Shown piece after piece: positions 1-8,531 of a stretch of DNA of 64,000 bases. This DNA is from Pseudomonas neuropathica. Lineage in GTDB: Bacteria; Pseudomonadota; Gammaproteobacteria; Pseudomonadales; Pseudomonadaceae. The translations under genes and the position numbers were made by a program. The stretch lies in the NCBI RefSeq assembly GCF_015461835.1, contig NZ_JACOPX010000008.1, forward strand, positions 62,001 through 126,000, in the 5' to 3' direction. How positions within the stretch are numbered: the stretch's first letter is position 1; each line of letters opens with the position of its first letter. Below the pieces are notes generated by a model. It saw nothing but the letters and a program-made list of their open reading frames with translations, was not told where the DNA came from and searched no databases.

Positions 1-252
1 CAGCTCATCGACACTGGCGGCATAGTCGACATCGCCGCGTTCGCGCTCCGGACTGTGGGCCTCGACAAAGCGATAGTCAGGGTTGTCGATGTAGCGCTCA
101 CAAATCTCGCGGCGCAGGTCGATCAGCTTGTCCTTGCTCTGGCCTTTATCCATCAGAAAGAACACGTCGACCCGATTCAACGCCTTCACCGCCTGCATCG
201 TGATGTAGTCGGGATTGCCGGCACCGATGCCGATCACCAGCAGTTGTTTCAT
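1..252 (-). CDS. cobF: Precorrin-6A synthase (deacetylating) CobF, N-terminal part
   Basis: The first 84 residues of a cobalamin-pathway methyltransferase; the gene runs off the left edge of the window. The protein begins MKQLLVIGIGAGNPDYITMQ, the glycine-rich SAM-binding start typical of CobF, which methylates C-1 of precorrin-5 and releases acetate in the aerobic corrin pathway. The ATG overlaps the stop of the upstream histidine phosphatase by one base (TGATG), so the two are translationally coupled. A ribosome binding site AAGGAG lies just upstream, inside the phosphatase gene. Identification rests on recalled family similarity and is strong. Confidence 0.9.
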   Translation of the reverse strand, partial: MKQLLVIGIGAGNPDYITMQAVKALNRVDVFFLMDKGQSKDKLIDLRREICERYIDNPDYRFVEAHSPERERGDVDYAASVDEL

Positions 253-806
253 CACAAAGCTCCTTTAAGACACAGGCGCCAGCGCCCGGTGAAGCGCAGT
301 TCGAGCAGCGACAACGGTTCGACATCGATGTCATGCAACGCCGAACCGCGCAGCACGTGGATCAGCGCGGCGCGGATGACAAACGGATGCGTCACCGCCA
401 CAACATGTCCCGACGTGCCTTGCAGGCTAGCCAACCAAATCGCCACGCGTTCGCACAACTGCGCCACTGACTCACCGTCATGCGGAGTGGCGTGGGGATC
501 ATTCACCCAGGCCTGCAGCGCGGCATCTTCCGAGGCTTGCAGGGCTTTGATCGACTGGCCATGCCAGCGTCCCCAGTCACAATCGCGCAGCGCCTCATCT
601 ATCTGCGCGTCTGCGCCAAACCATGCTGCTGTCTGGCGCGTGCGCAACTCCGGCGCGCAAATCAAGCGTCGCGCGGCGTCGAAACGCTCGGCCAATTCGC
701 CCGATGCCAACTGGCTATTTTCAACAGGTTCATTCGTAGGAAAACACGCCAATTTCTGTGCGACGGTTCGCGCATGGCAAATCAATGTCAAACGAGTGGT
801 CTGCAC
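252..806 (-). CDS. Histidine phosphatase family protein (CobC-like)
   Basis: A 184-aa cytoplasmic protein of the histidine phosphatase (phosphoglycerate-mutase-like) superfamily. The N-terminal motif is LICHART, a variant of the usual RHG(E/Q)T in which the arginine before the catalytic histidine is replaced by cysteine. The second catalytic histidine is in VVAVTHPFVIRA near residue 140, and LICAPELRTRQTA resembles the family's second conserved block. Members next to cob genes (CobC/alpha-ribazole phosphatase) remove phosphate from a corrin nucleotide-loop intermediate. Coupling to cobF supports a cobalamin role, but the changed RHG motif makes activity less certain. Confidence 0.75.
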   Translation of the reverse strand: MQTTRLTLICHARTVAQKLACFPTNEPVENSQLASGELAERFDAARRLICAPELRTRQTAAWFGADAQIDEALRDCDWGRWHGQSIKALQASEDAALQAWVNDPHATPHDGESVAQLCERVAIWLASLQGTSGHVVAVTHPFVIRAALIHVLRGSALHDIDVEPLSLLELRFTGRWRLCLKGAL

Positions 807-1058
807 AGGGATCGCTCCGGTGGGCCTTCATGAAAAACAGCGGCGCAAAGCCGTTCTGTCGGCAATTGTGCCGTAAACCAAGGGCTGCAGGGTTGTTGCA
901 TCGCCCCGGCAAGTGCGGACAAAAGCAAAAATACGGCAATCCCTGACACTATCGTGGGCGATGGACTACAAGCTCCGTCGAAGTCCGTGTGGCCCTTGTT
1001 ATACAGGCGTCTCGCCCCATCTCGGGGCCTTTTCAACGCGCTGAAAAATTCACTAGAC
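807..1058. other. Divergent intergenic region, cob side
   Basis: Space between the minus-strand cobalamin genes and the plus-strand RpiR operon. I looked on the minus strand for a cobalamin riboswitch and did not find a B12-box-like sequence. A short GC hairpin with GCCCC and GGGGC arms sits at 1014-1028. No convincing reading frame is seen; the frames that stay open here lack a good start and family features. Confidence 0.4.
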
Positions 1059-1076
1059 ATGTAACGTCAGTTACAT
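1059..1076. promoter_or_regulatory. Probable RpiR operator (inverted repeat)
   Basis: A perfect inverted repeat, ATGTAAC-GTCA-GTTACAT, with 7-base arms and a 4-base spacer, centred about 70 bases before the regulator's start codon. RpiR/MurR regulators usually bind such palindromes near their own promoters. The palindrome is seen directly; assignment to this regulator is inference from position. Confidence 0.6.
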
Positions 1077-1136
1077 AAATACTGTTTTGACGGATTATGA
1101 AGCGAATTCAACACCCCTCATCCAGCAGGAGCCCGG

Positions 1137-1991
1137 ATGCCCCCTCTTAGAGACCTGATCACCGATCCCGGCCTGGATCTTACGCCGTCGGAGCGCAAAG
1201 TCGTTCGCGCCTTGCTTGATCAGTATCCCCGCAACGGTCTGGGGCCGATGGCGCGTCTGGCCGAACATGCCGGCGTCAGCGATCCGACCATCGTGCGGCT
1301 GGTGAAAAAACTCGGCTTCGGTGGTTACGCCGAATTCCAGGATGCCCTGCTCAGTGACATGGACCACCGCCTGCGCTCGCCGCGCACGCTGCTGCAACCG
1401 CGCGCCCATCAACACAGGGACGACGCCTGGAGCCACTATCTGGGCGACAGTCATCGCCTGCTGGTCGAAACCCAATCGCTGACCCAACCCGAAGACGTGC
1501 GCATTCTCACCGACTGGCTGCTCGACGCGCGGCATCAGGTGTACTGTTTCGGCGGACGTTTCAGCAGCCTGATGGCCACTTACCTGCTCAATCACCTGCG
1601 CCTGCTGCGCCCCGGTTGCTTCGCTCTGGAAGACAACGCGCAACTGCCTGATCGCTTGTTTGATCTGCAACGCCAGGATGTGGTGTTGCTGTTCGACTAT
1701 CGCCGCTACCAGACCCAGGCCTTGCGGGTCGCCAGTGCGGCGAAAAACAACAACGCACGCGTAGTGTTGTTCACCGACATCTATGCCTCGCCGCTGCGTG
1801 AACTGGCCGATCTGATCATCAGCGCGCCGGTGGAATCGGCTTCGCCGTTCGACACCATGGTGCCAGCGCTGGCTCAGGTCGAAGCACTGATCGCCTGCCT
1901 GACCTTGCGCACCGAAAACCTCGCCGATCGCCTGGAAGGCATCGATGCCCTGCGCAATGACTTCAACACCCACCTGCTGGAGGATAAATAA
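1137..1991 (+). CDS. MurR/RpiR family transcriptional regulator
   Basis: A 284-aa DNA-binding regulator. Residues 1-80 form the RpiR-type helix-turn-helix (LTPSERKVVRALLDQYPRNG, then LAEHAGVSDPTIVRLVKKLG). Residues about 125-255 form a SIS domain (VYCFGGRFSSLMATYLLNHL; VVLLFDYRRYQTQALRVAS) that senses a phosphosugar or other small ligand. It heads the operon: its stop is only 2 bases from the next start, and an AGGAG ribosome binding site precedes its ATG. It probably regulates itself and the genes downstream through the inverted repeat at 1059-1076. Its ligand should be an intermediate of the pathway encoded downstream and cannot be read from the sequence. Confidence 0.9.
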   Translation: MPPLRDLITDPGLDLTPSERKVVRALLDQYPRNGLGPMARLAEHAGVSDPTIVRLVKKLGFGGYAEFQDALLSDMDHRLRSPRTLLQPRAHQHRDDAWSHYLGDSHRLLVETQSLTQPEDVRILTDWLLDARHQVYCFGGRFSSLMATYLLNHLRLLRPGCFALEDNAQLPDRLFDLQRQDVVLLFDYRRYQTQALRVASAAKNNNARVVLFTDIYASPLRELADLIISAPVESASPFDTMVPALAQVEALIACLTLRTENLADRLEGIDALRNDFNTHLLEDK

Positions 1992-1993
1992 GG

Positions 1994-2638
1994 ATGTTCA
2001 GCCTTCCCCACCGCTCGCCGCGGGACTTGCCGTTTGTCACCGATCACACCGCACTGTTGCTGGTGGACATGCAGCGTGCCTGGCTCGAACCGCAGTTCGA
2101 CGCGCACCTCAACGGGCCTGACGCCGAGTATTTCCTGACCCGTGCACACATGCAGGTGGTGCCCAACCAACGTCGTTTGCTCAGTGCCTTTCGCGAAGCG
2201 CGGCAGAATGTACTGCACACCATTATCGAAAGCCTTACGGCTGATGGCCGCGACCGCTCGCTCGACCACAAACTCTCGGACATGCATCTGCCCAAAGGCA
2301 GCGTGCAGGCGCGGATCATTGAAGACCTGAGCCCGGTGGAAAACGAAATCGTCCTGCCGAAGACCTCGTCCGGGGTGTTCAACTCGACCAACATCGATTA
2401 CGTGCTGCGCAACCTCGAAACCCGTCACCTGATCATCGCCGGCATCGTCACCGACCAGTGCGTGGACATGGCCGTGCGCGACGCCGCCGATCGCGGTTAT
2501 CTGGTCACCCTGGTCGAAGACGCCTGCGCCACCTACAGCGCCGAACGCCATCACGCCTGTCTGAATGCGATCAAGGGTTACTGCTGGATCACCGACACCG
2601 ACACCGTGCTCGCCCGCCTGCAGGAGATGCAGCCATGA
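1994..2638 (+). CDS. Isochorismatase-like cysteine hydrolase
   Basis: A 214-aa cysteine hydrolase of the isochorismatase fold. The catalytic triad is visible: Asp in ALLLVDMQ near residue 23, Lys in VLPKTSSGVF near residue 123, and Cys in GIVTDQCVDMAVRDAADRG near residue 157. This superfamily cleaves C-N bonds in amides and ureido compounds as well as vinyl ethers. Within a glutamine-synthetase/N-acylglutamate-hydrolase operon an amidase role is more likely than true isochorismatase. It follows the regulator by 2 bases, and its TGA overlaps the next ATG (ATGA). Confidence 0.88.
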   Translation: MFSLPHRSPRDLPFVTDHTALLLVDMQRAWLEPQFDAHLNGPDAEYFLTRAHMQVVPNQRRLLSAFREARQNVLHTIIESLTADGRDRSLDHKLSDMHLPKGSVQARIIEDLSPVENEIVLPKTSSGVFNSTNIDYVLRNLETRHLIIAGIVTDQCVDMAVRDAADRGYLVTLVEDACATYSAERHHACLNAIKGYCWITDTDTVLARLQEMQP

Positions 2639-3966
2639 GCGCTCGCCTGACACCGCTGCCGATGACTACGCTGGTGACCACCGACCTGATCGGTATCACC
2701 CGTGGCCGCTCGTTTCCCACTGATGAGCTGGAGCACTATCAAGCCGCCGGCTGCGGCTGGGTGCCGGCCAACAGCGCGTTGACGCCGCAGGACATCATTG
2801 CTTCGACCAATCCGTGGGGCGCCTATGGCGATCTGCGGTTGATTCCGGATCTGGGCAGCCGCGTCACCGTCGGCAACGGCCCGGACGTCGACGCACCGGC
2901 GCTGGATTTCATCCACGGCGATATCCGCGAAACCGATGGCCGCCCGTGGGGCGCCTGCCCGCGCACGTTGTTGCGTGATGAAATCGAGCGTTATCGCGAT
3001 GAACTGGGCTTGCAGGTCAACGCCGCGTTCGAGCACGAGTTCAATCTGCACGCCGGTTTCGCCGAGCATCTGGCGTTCTCCCTCGAAGCCCAGCGTCAGG
3101 GCGCCGAGTTTAGCGGCTGGCTGCTCAGCGCCCTGCGCGCCGGCGGTGTCGAGCCGGAAATGTTTCTGCCGGAATACGGCAAGCATCAATACGAAATCAC
3201 CTGCCGCCCGACGCTCGGCGTGGCGGCGGCCGATCGTGCCGTCAACGTGCGCGAGATTACCCGCGAGATCGCCCGGCAAATGGGCCTGGATCTGAGCTTC
3301 GCGCCGAAAACTGCGGCGGATGCAGTGTGCAACGGCGTGCATCTACACGTCAGCCTGCTCGATCTGGCCGGCCAGCCGATGCTTTACGACGCCGGCACCA
3401 GCAACGGTCTGTCGAGTCTCGGCCAGCATTGGGCGGCGGGGATCCTGCATTACTTGCCAGCCCTGTGCGCGTTCACCGCGCCGACGCCGGTGTCGTACGA
3501 GCGCTTGCAACCGCATCACTGGAGCGCGTCCTACGCCTGTCTGGGCCAACAGAACCGCGAAGCGGCGCTGCGCATCTGCCCGACCGTGAGCCTCGGCGGC
3601 AAATCCGTGGCCCAGCAGTTCAACCTTGAGTTCCGCGCCATGGACGCCACCGCCTCGCCGCATCTGGCCATGGCCGCGCTGCTGATCGCCGGACGTCTGG
3701 GCATCGAACAGCGTCTGGCGCTGAACGCCATCACCAACGAAATTCCCGATTCACTCAACGACGAGCAACGCAAGGCCCGGGGCATCATCGCCCTGCCCAC
3801 CTCGCTGGCCCAGGCGCTGGATTGCCTGCGCAACAGTGGCGCCTTCACCGAATGGCTACCCAAGCCGCTGCTCGACACTTACTACGCCCTGAAAACCGAG
3901 GAACTGGCGCTGACGGAACAGCTCTCGCCCACTGACTTGTGTGAGCACTATGCACGCCTGTACTGA
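2635..3966 (+). CDS. Glutamine synthetase family ligase (gamma-glutamyl-amine ligase type)
   Basis: A 443-aa homologue of glutamine synthetase, of the length of PuuA/IpuC-type gamma-glutamylamide synthetases. The catalytic domain is recognisable: LPEYGKHQYEIT (metal-binding glutamate), NGVHLHVSL (ATP-binding histidine) and NLEFRAMDATASPHLA. Known relatives ligate glutamate to putrescine, ethanolamine or isopropylamine to mask the amine before oxidation, and this is the likely role here. The start chosen is the ATG overlapping the upstream stop by 4 bases; in-frame codons further upstream lie inside the hydrolase gene. The amine substrate is unknown. No puu-type oxidase or aldehyde dehydrogenase lies nearby, which separates it from a standard puu cluster. 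Confidence 0.85.
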   Translation: MSARLTPLPMTTLVTTDLIGITRGRSFPTDELEHYQAAGCGWVPANSALTPQDIIASTNPWGAYGDLRLIPDLGSRVTVGNGPDVDAPALDFIHGDIRETDGRPWGACPRTLLRDEIERYRDELGLQVNAAFEHEFNLHAGFAEHLAFSLEAQRQGAEFSGWLLSALRAGGVEPEMFLPEYGKHQYEITCRPTLGVAAADRAVNVREITREIARQMGLDLSFAPKTAADAVCNGVHLHVSLLDLAGQPMLYDAGTSNGLSSLGQHWAAGILHYLPALCAFTAPTPVSYERLQPHHWSASYACLGQQNREAALRICPTVSLGGKSVAQQFNLEFRAMDATASPHLAMAALLIAGRLGIEQRLALNAITNEIPDSLNDEQRKARGIIALPTSLAQALDCLRNSGAFTEWLPKPLLDTYYALKTEELALTEQLSPTDLCEHYARLY

Positions 3967-4702
3967 ATCCGCCGAGCTAGGGTTGTACACCCGACCGGCC
4001 TACAACCTGAGCCGCGCCGACTCGACGCACCCGGTGATTCTGGTGTGCGAGCACGCCAGCCGCTACATCCCCGAGGCCCTGAACAACCTGGGCCTGGACG
4101 AGGCCGCCGCCGCTGAACACATCGCCTGGGACATTGGTGCGCTGCAACTCGCCGAACAGTTATCGGAAAGGCTCGGCGCAACCCTGTTGAGCGCCAATTA
4201 TTCGCGCCTGCTGATCGATCTGAACCGGCCACGCCACGCCCCGGACAGCATTCCGGCGCAGAGCGAAATCTATCAGGTGCCTGGTAATCGCGAGCTGGAC
4301 GAAGCCACCCGCGAGTACCGCCGCCAGACCTTGTTCAAACCGTTTCACTCGCGCTTGCAAACGTTGATCGACGAACGTGTTGCTCAGCGCCAAGCGGTGC
4401 GTGTAGTGGGGATTCACAGTTTCACCCCGGTGTATTACGGCCAGCCGCGACCGCTGGAGGCCGGCGTGCTGTTCGGTCAGGCCAAGGCCTACGCGCAACG
4501 CCTGCTCGACGGCCTCGGCGAACTCCCGCTGAAAGTGGCCGGCAATCAGCCCTACAAGATCGATCCGCTGGGCGACATGACCGTGCCGGTGCACGGCGAT
4601 GCCCGTGGCCTCGACTCGGTGCTGATCGAGGTGCGCAACGATTTGCTGCGCAGCCCCGAAGCCGTATCGCGCTGGGCCGGATACCTCGCGCCTTTGCTGT
4701 AA
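3950..4702 (+). CDS. N-formylglutamate amidohydrolase family protein
   Basis: About 250 residues of the N-formylglutamate deformylase (HutG/FGase) family, metal-dependent amidohydrolases. Family signatures are VILVCEHASRYIPEAL near the N terminus, YSRLLIDLNRP and GIHSFTPVYYG. The gene overlaps the end of the glutamine-synthetase-like gene; a GTG nine bases upstream (3941) in the same frame is an alternative start. Known members release formate from N-formylglutamate in histidine degradation. No hut genes are present, so hydrolysis of another N-acyl- or gamma-glutamyl compound made by the neighbouring ligase or N-succinyltransferases is plausible (inference). Confidence 0.85.
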   Translation: MHACTESAELGLYTRPAYNLSRADSTHPVILVCEHASRYIPEALNNLGLDEAAAAEHIAWDIGALQLAEQLSERLGATLLSANYSRLLIDLNRPRHAPDSIPAQSEIYQVPGNRELDEATREYRRQTLFKPFHSRLQTLIDERVAQRQAVRVVGIHSFTPVYYGQPRPLEAGVLFGQAKAYAQRLLDGLGELPLKVAGNQPYKIDPLGDMTVPVHGDARGLDSVLIEVRNDLLRSPEAVSRWAGYLAPLL

Positions 4703-4783
4703 TGAATGAAAGACTGCTGACGCTGTAAACGATGGATCGATAACAACTAAAACGACCGACTGGCTGACAAGGAGTTGCGCTTC

Positions 4784-6133
4784 ATGGAAATTGAAGAATT
4801 CGGCTACAAGCAAGAGTTGAAACGTAGCCTGACGCTGACCGACCTGGTGGTATACGGGATGATCTTCATGATCCCCATCGCCCCGTTCGGTGTGTATGGC
4901 TACGTCAACGCCGAGGCACCGGGGATGGTGCCGCTGGCGTACATCATCGGCATGGTGGCGATGCTGTTCACCGCGCTGAGTTACGGCAGCATGGCCAAGG
5001 CTTTTCCGATTGCCGGTTCGGTCTACTCCTACGCGCAGCGTGGCCTCAATCAACACGTCGGCTTCATCGCCGGCTGGCTGATGCTGCTCGATTACCTGCT
5101 GATCCCGCCGCTGCTCTATGTCTACGCGGCGATGGCGCTCAACCATTTGTACCCGGACATTCCGAAAGTCGGCTTTATTCTGGCGTTTCTGGTCAGCGCG
5201 ACCTTCGTCAACCTGCGCGGCATCACCTTCACCGCACGGATGAACATCATCTTCCTGCTCGCGCAACTGGTGGTGCTGGGGATCTTCCTGTTCTACGCCT
5301 GGAATGCCCTGCACAACGGTGGCGGTAACGGCGAGCTGACCCTGGCGCCGCTGTATCACCCGCAAACCTTCAACTTCGCCCTGCTGATGCAAGCGGTGTC
5401 GATTGCCGTGCTGTCGTTCCTTGGCTTCGATGCGATCTCCACCCTCGCTGAAGAAATCAAGGGCGATCCGGGCAAAAGCGTCGGCAAAGCGGCGCTGATC
5501 ACTCTAGTAGTAATGGGCGTGATTTTCGTCGCGCAAACCTGGATCGCCACCGATCTGGCGGCCGGCATGGGTTTCAAATCCGCCGACACCGCATTCTATG
5601 AAATCGCCGAAATCGCCGCCGGCAGCTGGCTGGCGACCCTGACCGCTGTCGCCACGGCATTGGCCTGGGGCGTAGCCGTGGCGATAACTTCGCAAGCCGC
5701 AGTCTCGCGCCTGCTGTTCGGCATGGCTCGCGACGGCAAGTTGCCGAAAGTGCTGGCCAAGGTGCACCCGAAACACAACACGCCGTACCTGAGCATTTAT
5801 CTGGTGGCGGTGCTGTCGCTGGTGATCTGCTACCTGTTCATCAACTCGGTCGACACCCTGACCTCGCTGGTCAACTTCGGCGCACTCAGCGGTTTCATGC
5901 TGCTGCACCTGACAGTGATCAACTACTACTGGCGTCGGCAGAAGTCCGGTCAGGTGGTGCGTCACCTGATCTGCCCGGTGATCGGCTTCATCATCGTCGC
6001 GGCCATCATGTACAACATGGGCGTCGATGCGCAGAAGCTCGGCCTGATCTGGATTGCCCTGGGCCTGGTGTACCTGTTCTTCCTGAATAAACTCGGCGCC
6101 AGTACTGCGCTGCCTGACCCGAGCAACGGCTGA
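4784..6133 (+). CDS. APC family amino acid/amine permease
   Basis: A 449-aa inner-membrane transporter of the amino acid-polyamine-organocation superfamily with about 12 hydrophobic segments, the first being LVVYGMIFMIPIAPFGVYGYV. Family-typical stretches include AGSVYSYAQRGLNQHVGFIAGWLM and LSFLGFDAISTLAEEIKGDPGKSVGKA. The best start is the ATG nine bases after AAGGAG (4769-4774); the in-frame TTG at 4775 is too close to it. It resembles PuuP-like putrescine importers, which suits uptake of the substrate of the adjacent gamma-glutamyl ligase. Confidence 0.88.
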   Translation: MEIEEFGYKQELKRSLTLTDLVVYGMIFMIPIAPFGVYGYVNAEAPGMVPLAYIIGMVAMLFTALSYGSMAKAFPIAGSVYSYAQRGLNQHVGFIAGWLMLLDYLLIPPLLYVYAAMALNHLYPDIPKVGFILAFLVSATFVNLRGITFTARMNIIFLLAQLVVLGIFLFYAWNALHNGGGNGELTLAPLYHPQTFNFALLMQAVSIAVLSFLGFDAISTLAEEIKGDPGKSVGKAALITLVVMGVIFVAQTWIATDLAAGMGFKSADTAFYEIAEIAAGSWLATLTAVATALAWGVAVAITSQAAVSRLLFGMARDGKLPKVLAKVHPKHNTPYLSIYLVAVLSLVICYLFINSVDTLTSLVNFGALSGFMLLHLTVINYYWRRQKSGQVVRHLICPVIGFIIVAAIMYNMGVDAQKLGLIWIALGLVYLFFLNKLGASTALPDPSNG

Positions 6134-6251
6134 CAAGAAAAAGAGCGGCGTCTGACAACAAATCAGGCGACCGCCGATTTATCGCGTGGACACCGACAGT
6201 GATAGTCAGGTTTGGCGACATCGCCGAACCTTTTGATACAGGAGTACATCC

Positions 6252-7268
6252 ATGCTGGTCTTACGCCCAGTCGAACAGACTGACCTGCCCCAGCTACAAC
6301 AATTGGCCCGCGACAGTCTGGTGGGCGTGACCTCCCTGCCGGACGACAGCGAGCGCCTGCGCGCAAAAATCGCCGCGTCGTGTGCATCGTTCGCTAGCGC
6401 AGCGGCGGCCCACGGCCCGGAGAATTACTTCTTTGTGCTGGAAGACCTGGACGACCAGCGTCTGGTCGGCTGCTCGGAGATTCTGGCGACGGCAGGCTTC
6501 GACGAGCCGTTCTACAGCCTGCGCAATCGCCATTTCACCAGTGCTTCCCGCGAGCTGAACATTGAACACGGCGTGCCGGCGCTGTCGCTGTGCCACGATC
6601 TCAACGATCACACGCTGCTGCGCGGTTTTCACATCGACGCCAATCTGGTGCGCACGCCGTTTTCCGAGTTGCTGTCACGGGCGCGCCTGTTGTTCATCGC
6701 CGCCCATGCGCCGCGCTTTGCCGAGGCGGTGATCACCGAAATCGTCGGCTACAGCGACGAGCAAGGCCATTCGCCGTTCTGGGATGCGCTGGGCAAACAC
6801 TTTTTCGACCTGCCCTACGCGGAAGCTGAACGCCTGTGCGGGCTGCAGAGCCGCACGTTTCTCGCCGAACTGATGCCGCAATATCCGATCTACGTGCCGA
6901 TGCTGCCGCAAGCCGCGCAGGACTGCATCGGGCGCATCCACCCGGATGGCCAGGAAGCGTTCGACATCCTCGAGCGTGAAGGCTTCGAAACCAACAGCTA
7001 CATCGACTTGTTCGACGCTGGCCCGACCCTGTATGCGCGCACCAGCAACATTCGTTCGATCGCCCGCAGCCAGACGGCAACGGTGCAGCAAAAACCCCAA
7101 ATAGATGCCCGCGGTCGTTATCTGCTGAGCAACGACGCGCTGCACGGCTTCCGGTCGATCATGGCCGAACTCGATTACCAGACCGATCAACAGCTGTCCC
7201 TCACCCCTGCAATGTGTGCGGCGCTGAACGTGACCGATGGCAGCCCGATCCGGCTGATTGCCCTGTGA
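6252..7268 (+). CDS. Arginine/ornithine N-succinyltransferase alpha-subunit paralogue (AruF-like)
   Basis: A 338-aa homologue of AruF, one of the two subunits that transfer succinate from succinyl-CoA to the alpha-amino group of arginine/ornithine in the AST pathway. The family is recognised from GVTSLPDDSERLRAKIAAS, FVLEDLDDQRLVGCSEI, EIVGYSDEQGHSPFWDALG and AERLCGLQSRTFLAELMPQYPIYV. A GGAG ribosome binding site precedes the ATG. The rest of the aru/ast pathway (AruC, AruD, AruB, AruE) is not here, so this is a second, separately recruited pair, and its substrate may differ from arginine. Confidence 0.85.
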   Translation: MLVLRPVEQTDLPQLQQLARDSLVGVTSLPDDSERLRAKIAASCASFASAAAAHGPENYFFVLEDLDDQRLVGCSEILATAGFDEPFYSLRNRHFTSASRELNIEHGVPALSLCHDLNDHTLLRGFHIDANLVRTPFSELLSRARLLFIAAHAPRFAEAVITEIVGYSDEQGHSPFWDALGKHFFDLPYAEAERLCGLQSRTFLAELMPQYPIYVPMLPQAAQDCIGRIHPDGQEAFDILEREGFETNSYIDLFDAGPTLYARTSNIRSIARSQTATVQQKPQIDARGRYLLSNDALHGFRSIMAELDYQTDQQLSLTPAMCAALNVTDGSPIRLIAL

Positions 7269-7329
7269 AACCCGTGCGGTTGCGCAGCCAACGACAGTGC
7301 CCGAACAGGCGCGCAGAAGGAGTTACAGC

Positions 7330-8364
7330 ATGATTGTCCGCCCGGTCAAAGTGAGCGACCTGCCAGCCTTGATGGCGCTGGTGCAACAGGCCGGCCCGGG
7401 GTTCACCACCCTGCCGGCCAACGAAGATCGCCTGTCCCACCGGGTCCGTTGGGCGCAACGGGCGTTCGCCGAACAAGTGGAACGAGCCGACGCAGACTAT
7501 CTGTTTGTGCTCGAAGACGACGACATGCGCGTGGTCGGCGTCAGCGCTCTGGCCGGGGCGGTCGGCCTGCGTGAGCCGTGGTACAACTATCGGGTCGGAT
7601 TGACGGTGAGTTCGGCGCCGGATCTGGGCATTCAACGGCAGATCCCGACACTGTTTCTCAACAACGAACTCACCGGCCAATCGGAGCTGTGCTCGCTGTT
7701 TCTCGGCCACGACCAGCGCCACGGCAGCAATGGCCGCTTGTTGTCACTGGGGCGATTGCTGTTCGTTGCCGAGTTCCCGCACCTGTTCGGCGAGAAGATG
7801 ATTGCCGAACTGCGCGGCAGTGCCGATGAACACGGTTGTTCGCCGTTCTGGGACAGTCTGGGTCGGCACTTCTTTCAAATGGACTTCAGCCATGCCGATC
7901 ACTTGTCCGGGCTGGGCAACAAATCGTTCATCGCCGAACTGATGCCGCGCCAGCCGCTGTACACCTGCCTGCTCACCGAACAGGCCCAGGCGGCGATCGG
8001 CCAGGCGCACCCGAATACCGAGCCGGCGCTGAAAATCCTCCAGGCCGAAGGTTTCACCCACAAAGGCTACATCGACATCTTCGATGGCGGCCCGGTGATC
8101 GAAGCGCCAGTGCGCAATATCCGCACCGTGCGCGAGAGCGTCGAGCTGGCCCTGAGCCTCGGCAGCCCCGACGAACAGGCGCCGCTGTGGCTGATTCACA
8201 ACCGCCGTCTGGAGAACTGCCGCATCACCGTCGCTCGCGCCCGTCGGGTCGGCAGCAGCCTGGTGATCGACCGCCTCACCGCCAAGCGCCTGCAACTGCA
8301 ACCGGGCAATTCGGTACGCGCGGTAATGCTGCCCAATCAACAGCAACAGGCGGTGGCGGCCTGA
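7330..8364 (+). CDS. Arginine/ornithine N-succinyltransferase beta-subunit paralogue (AruG-like)
   Basis: A 344-aa partner of the preceding AruF-like subunit, homologous to AruG/AstA. Motifs shared with it are MIVRPVKVSDLPALM, PGFTTLPANEDRL, DEHGCSPFWDSLGRHFF, LGNKSFIAELMPRQPLYT and GFTHKGYIDIFDGGPVIEA. The start is the ATG after AAGGAG; in-frame codons upstream lie in the short intergenic space. The two subunits are expected to form a heteromeric succinyl-CoA-dependent enzyme. As last gene of the RpiR operon it suggests that an N-succinylated intermediate belongs to this pathway. Confidence 0.85.
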   Translation: MIVRPVKVSDLPALMALVQQAGPGFTTLPANEDRLSHRVRWAQRAFAEQVERADADYLFVLEDDDMRVVGVSALAGAVGLREPWYNYRVGLTVSSAPDLGIQRQIPTLFLNNELTGQSELCSLFLGHDQRHGSNGRLLSLGRLLFVAEFPHLFGEKMIAELRGSADEHGCSPFWDSLGRHFFQMDFSHADHLSGLGNKSFIAELMPRQPLYTCLLTEQAQAAIGQAHPNTEPALKILQAEGFTHKGYIDIFDGGPVIEAPVRNIRTVRESVELALSLGSPDEQAPLWLIHNRRLENCRITVARARRVGSSLVIDRLTAKRLQLQPGNSVRAVMLPNQQQQAVAA

Positions 8365-8531
8365 CGGTCACCACCGCAAAAAGGTAAATCCTTTCAGCAA
8401 AAGGGTCCGCGACAACCTGTCCCTTGCAAATTCGTCATGATCATTGACCCATTCGCGTGATAGCCTTTTCATTCTTCGGCGTTGACACCTTTGTTCAAGC
8501 CTTTCCATTCCTTTGTATTGGTGGAACTCGT

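Noticed and set aside
807..1058. Cobalamin riboswitch before the cob genes
   Set aside because: No B12-box-like sequence or convincing multi-stem fold on the minus strand.
788..1060. 90-aa minus-strand frame as a CbtB-like gene
   Set aside because: It lacks the histidine-rich ending and helix of CbtB, and reads through the divergent promoter region.
6134..6251. Intrinsic terminator after the permease
   Set aside because: The GCGGCGTCTG/CAGGCGACCGC stem is imperfect and has no T-run; the AruF-like gene probably stays in the operon.
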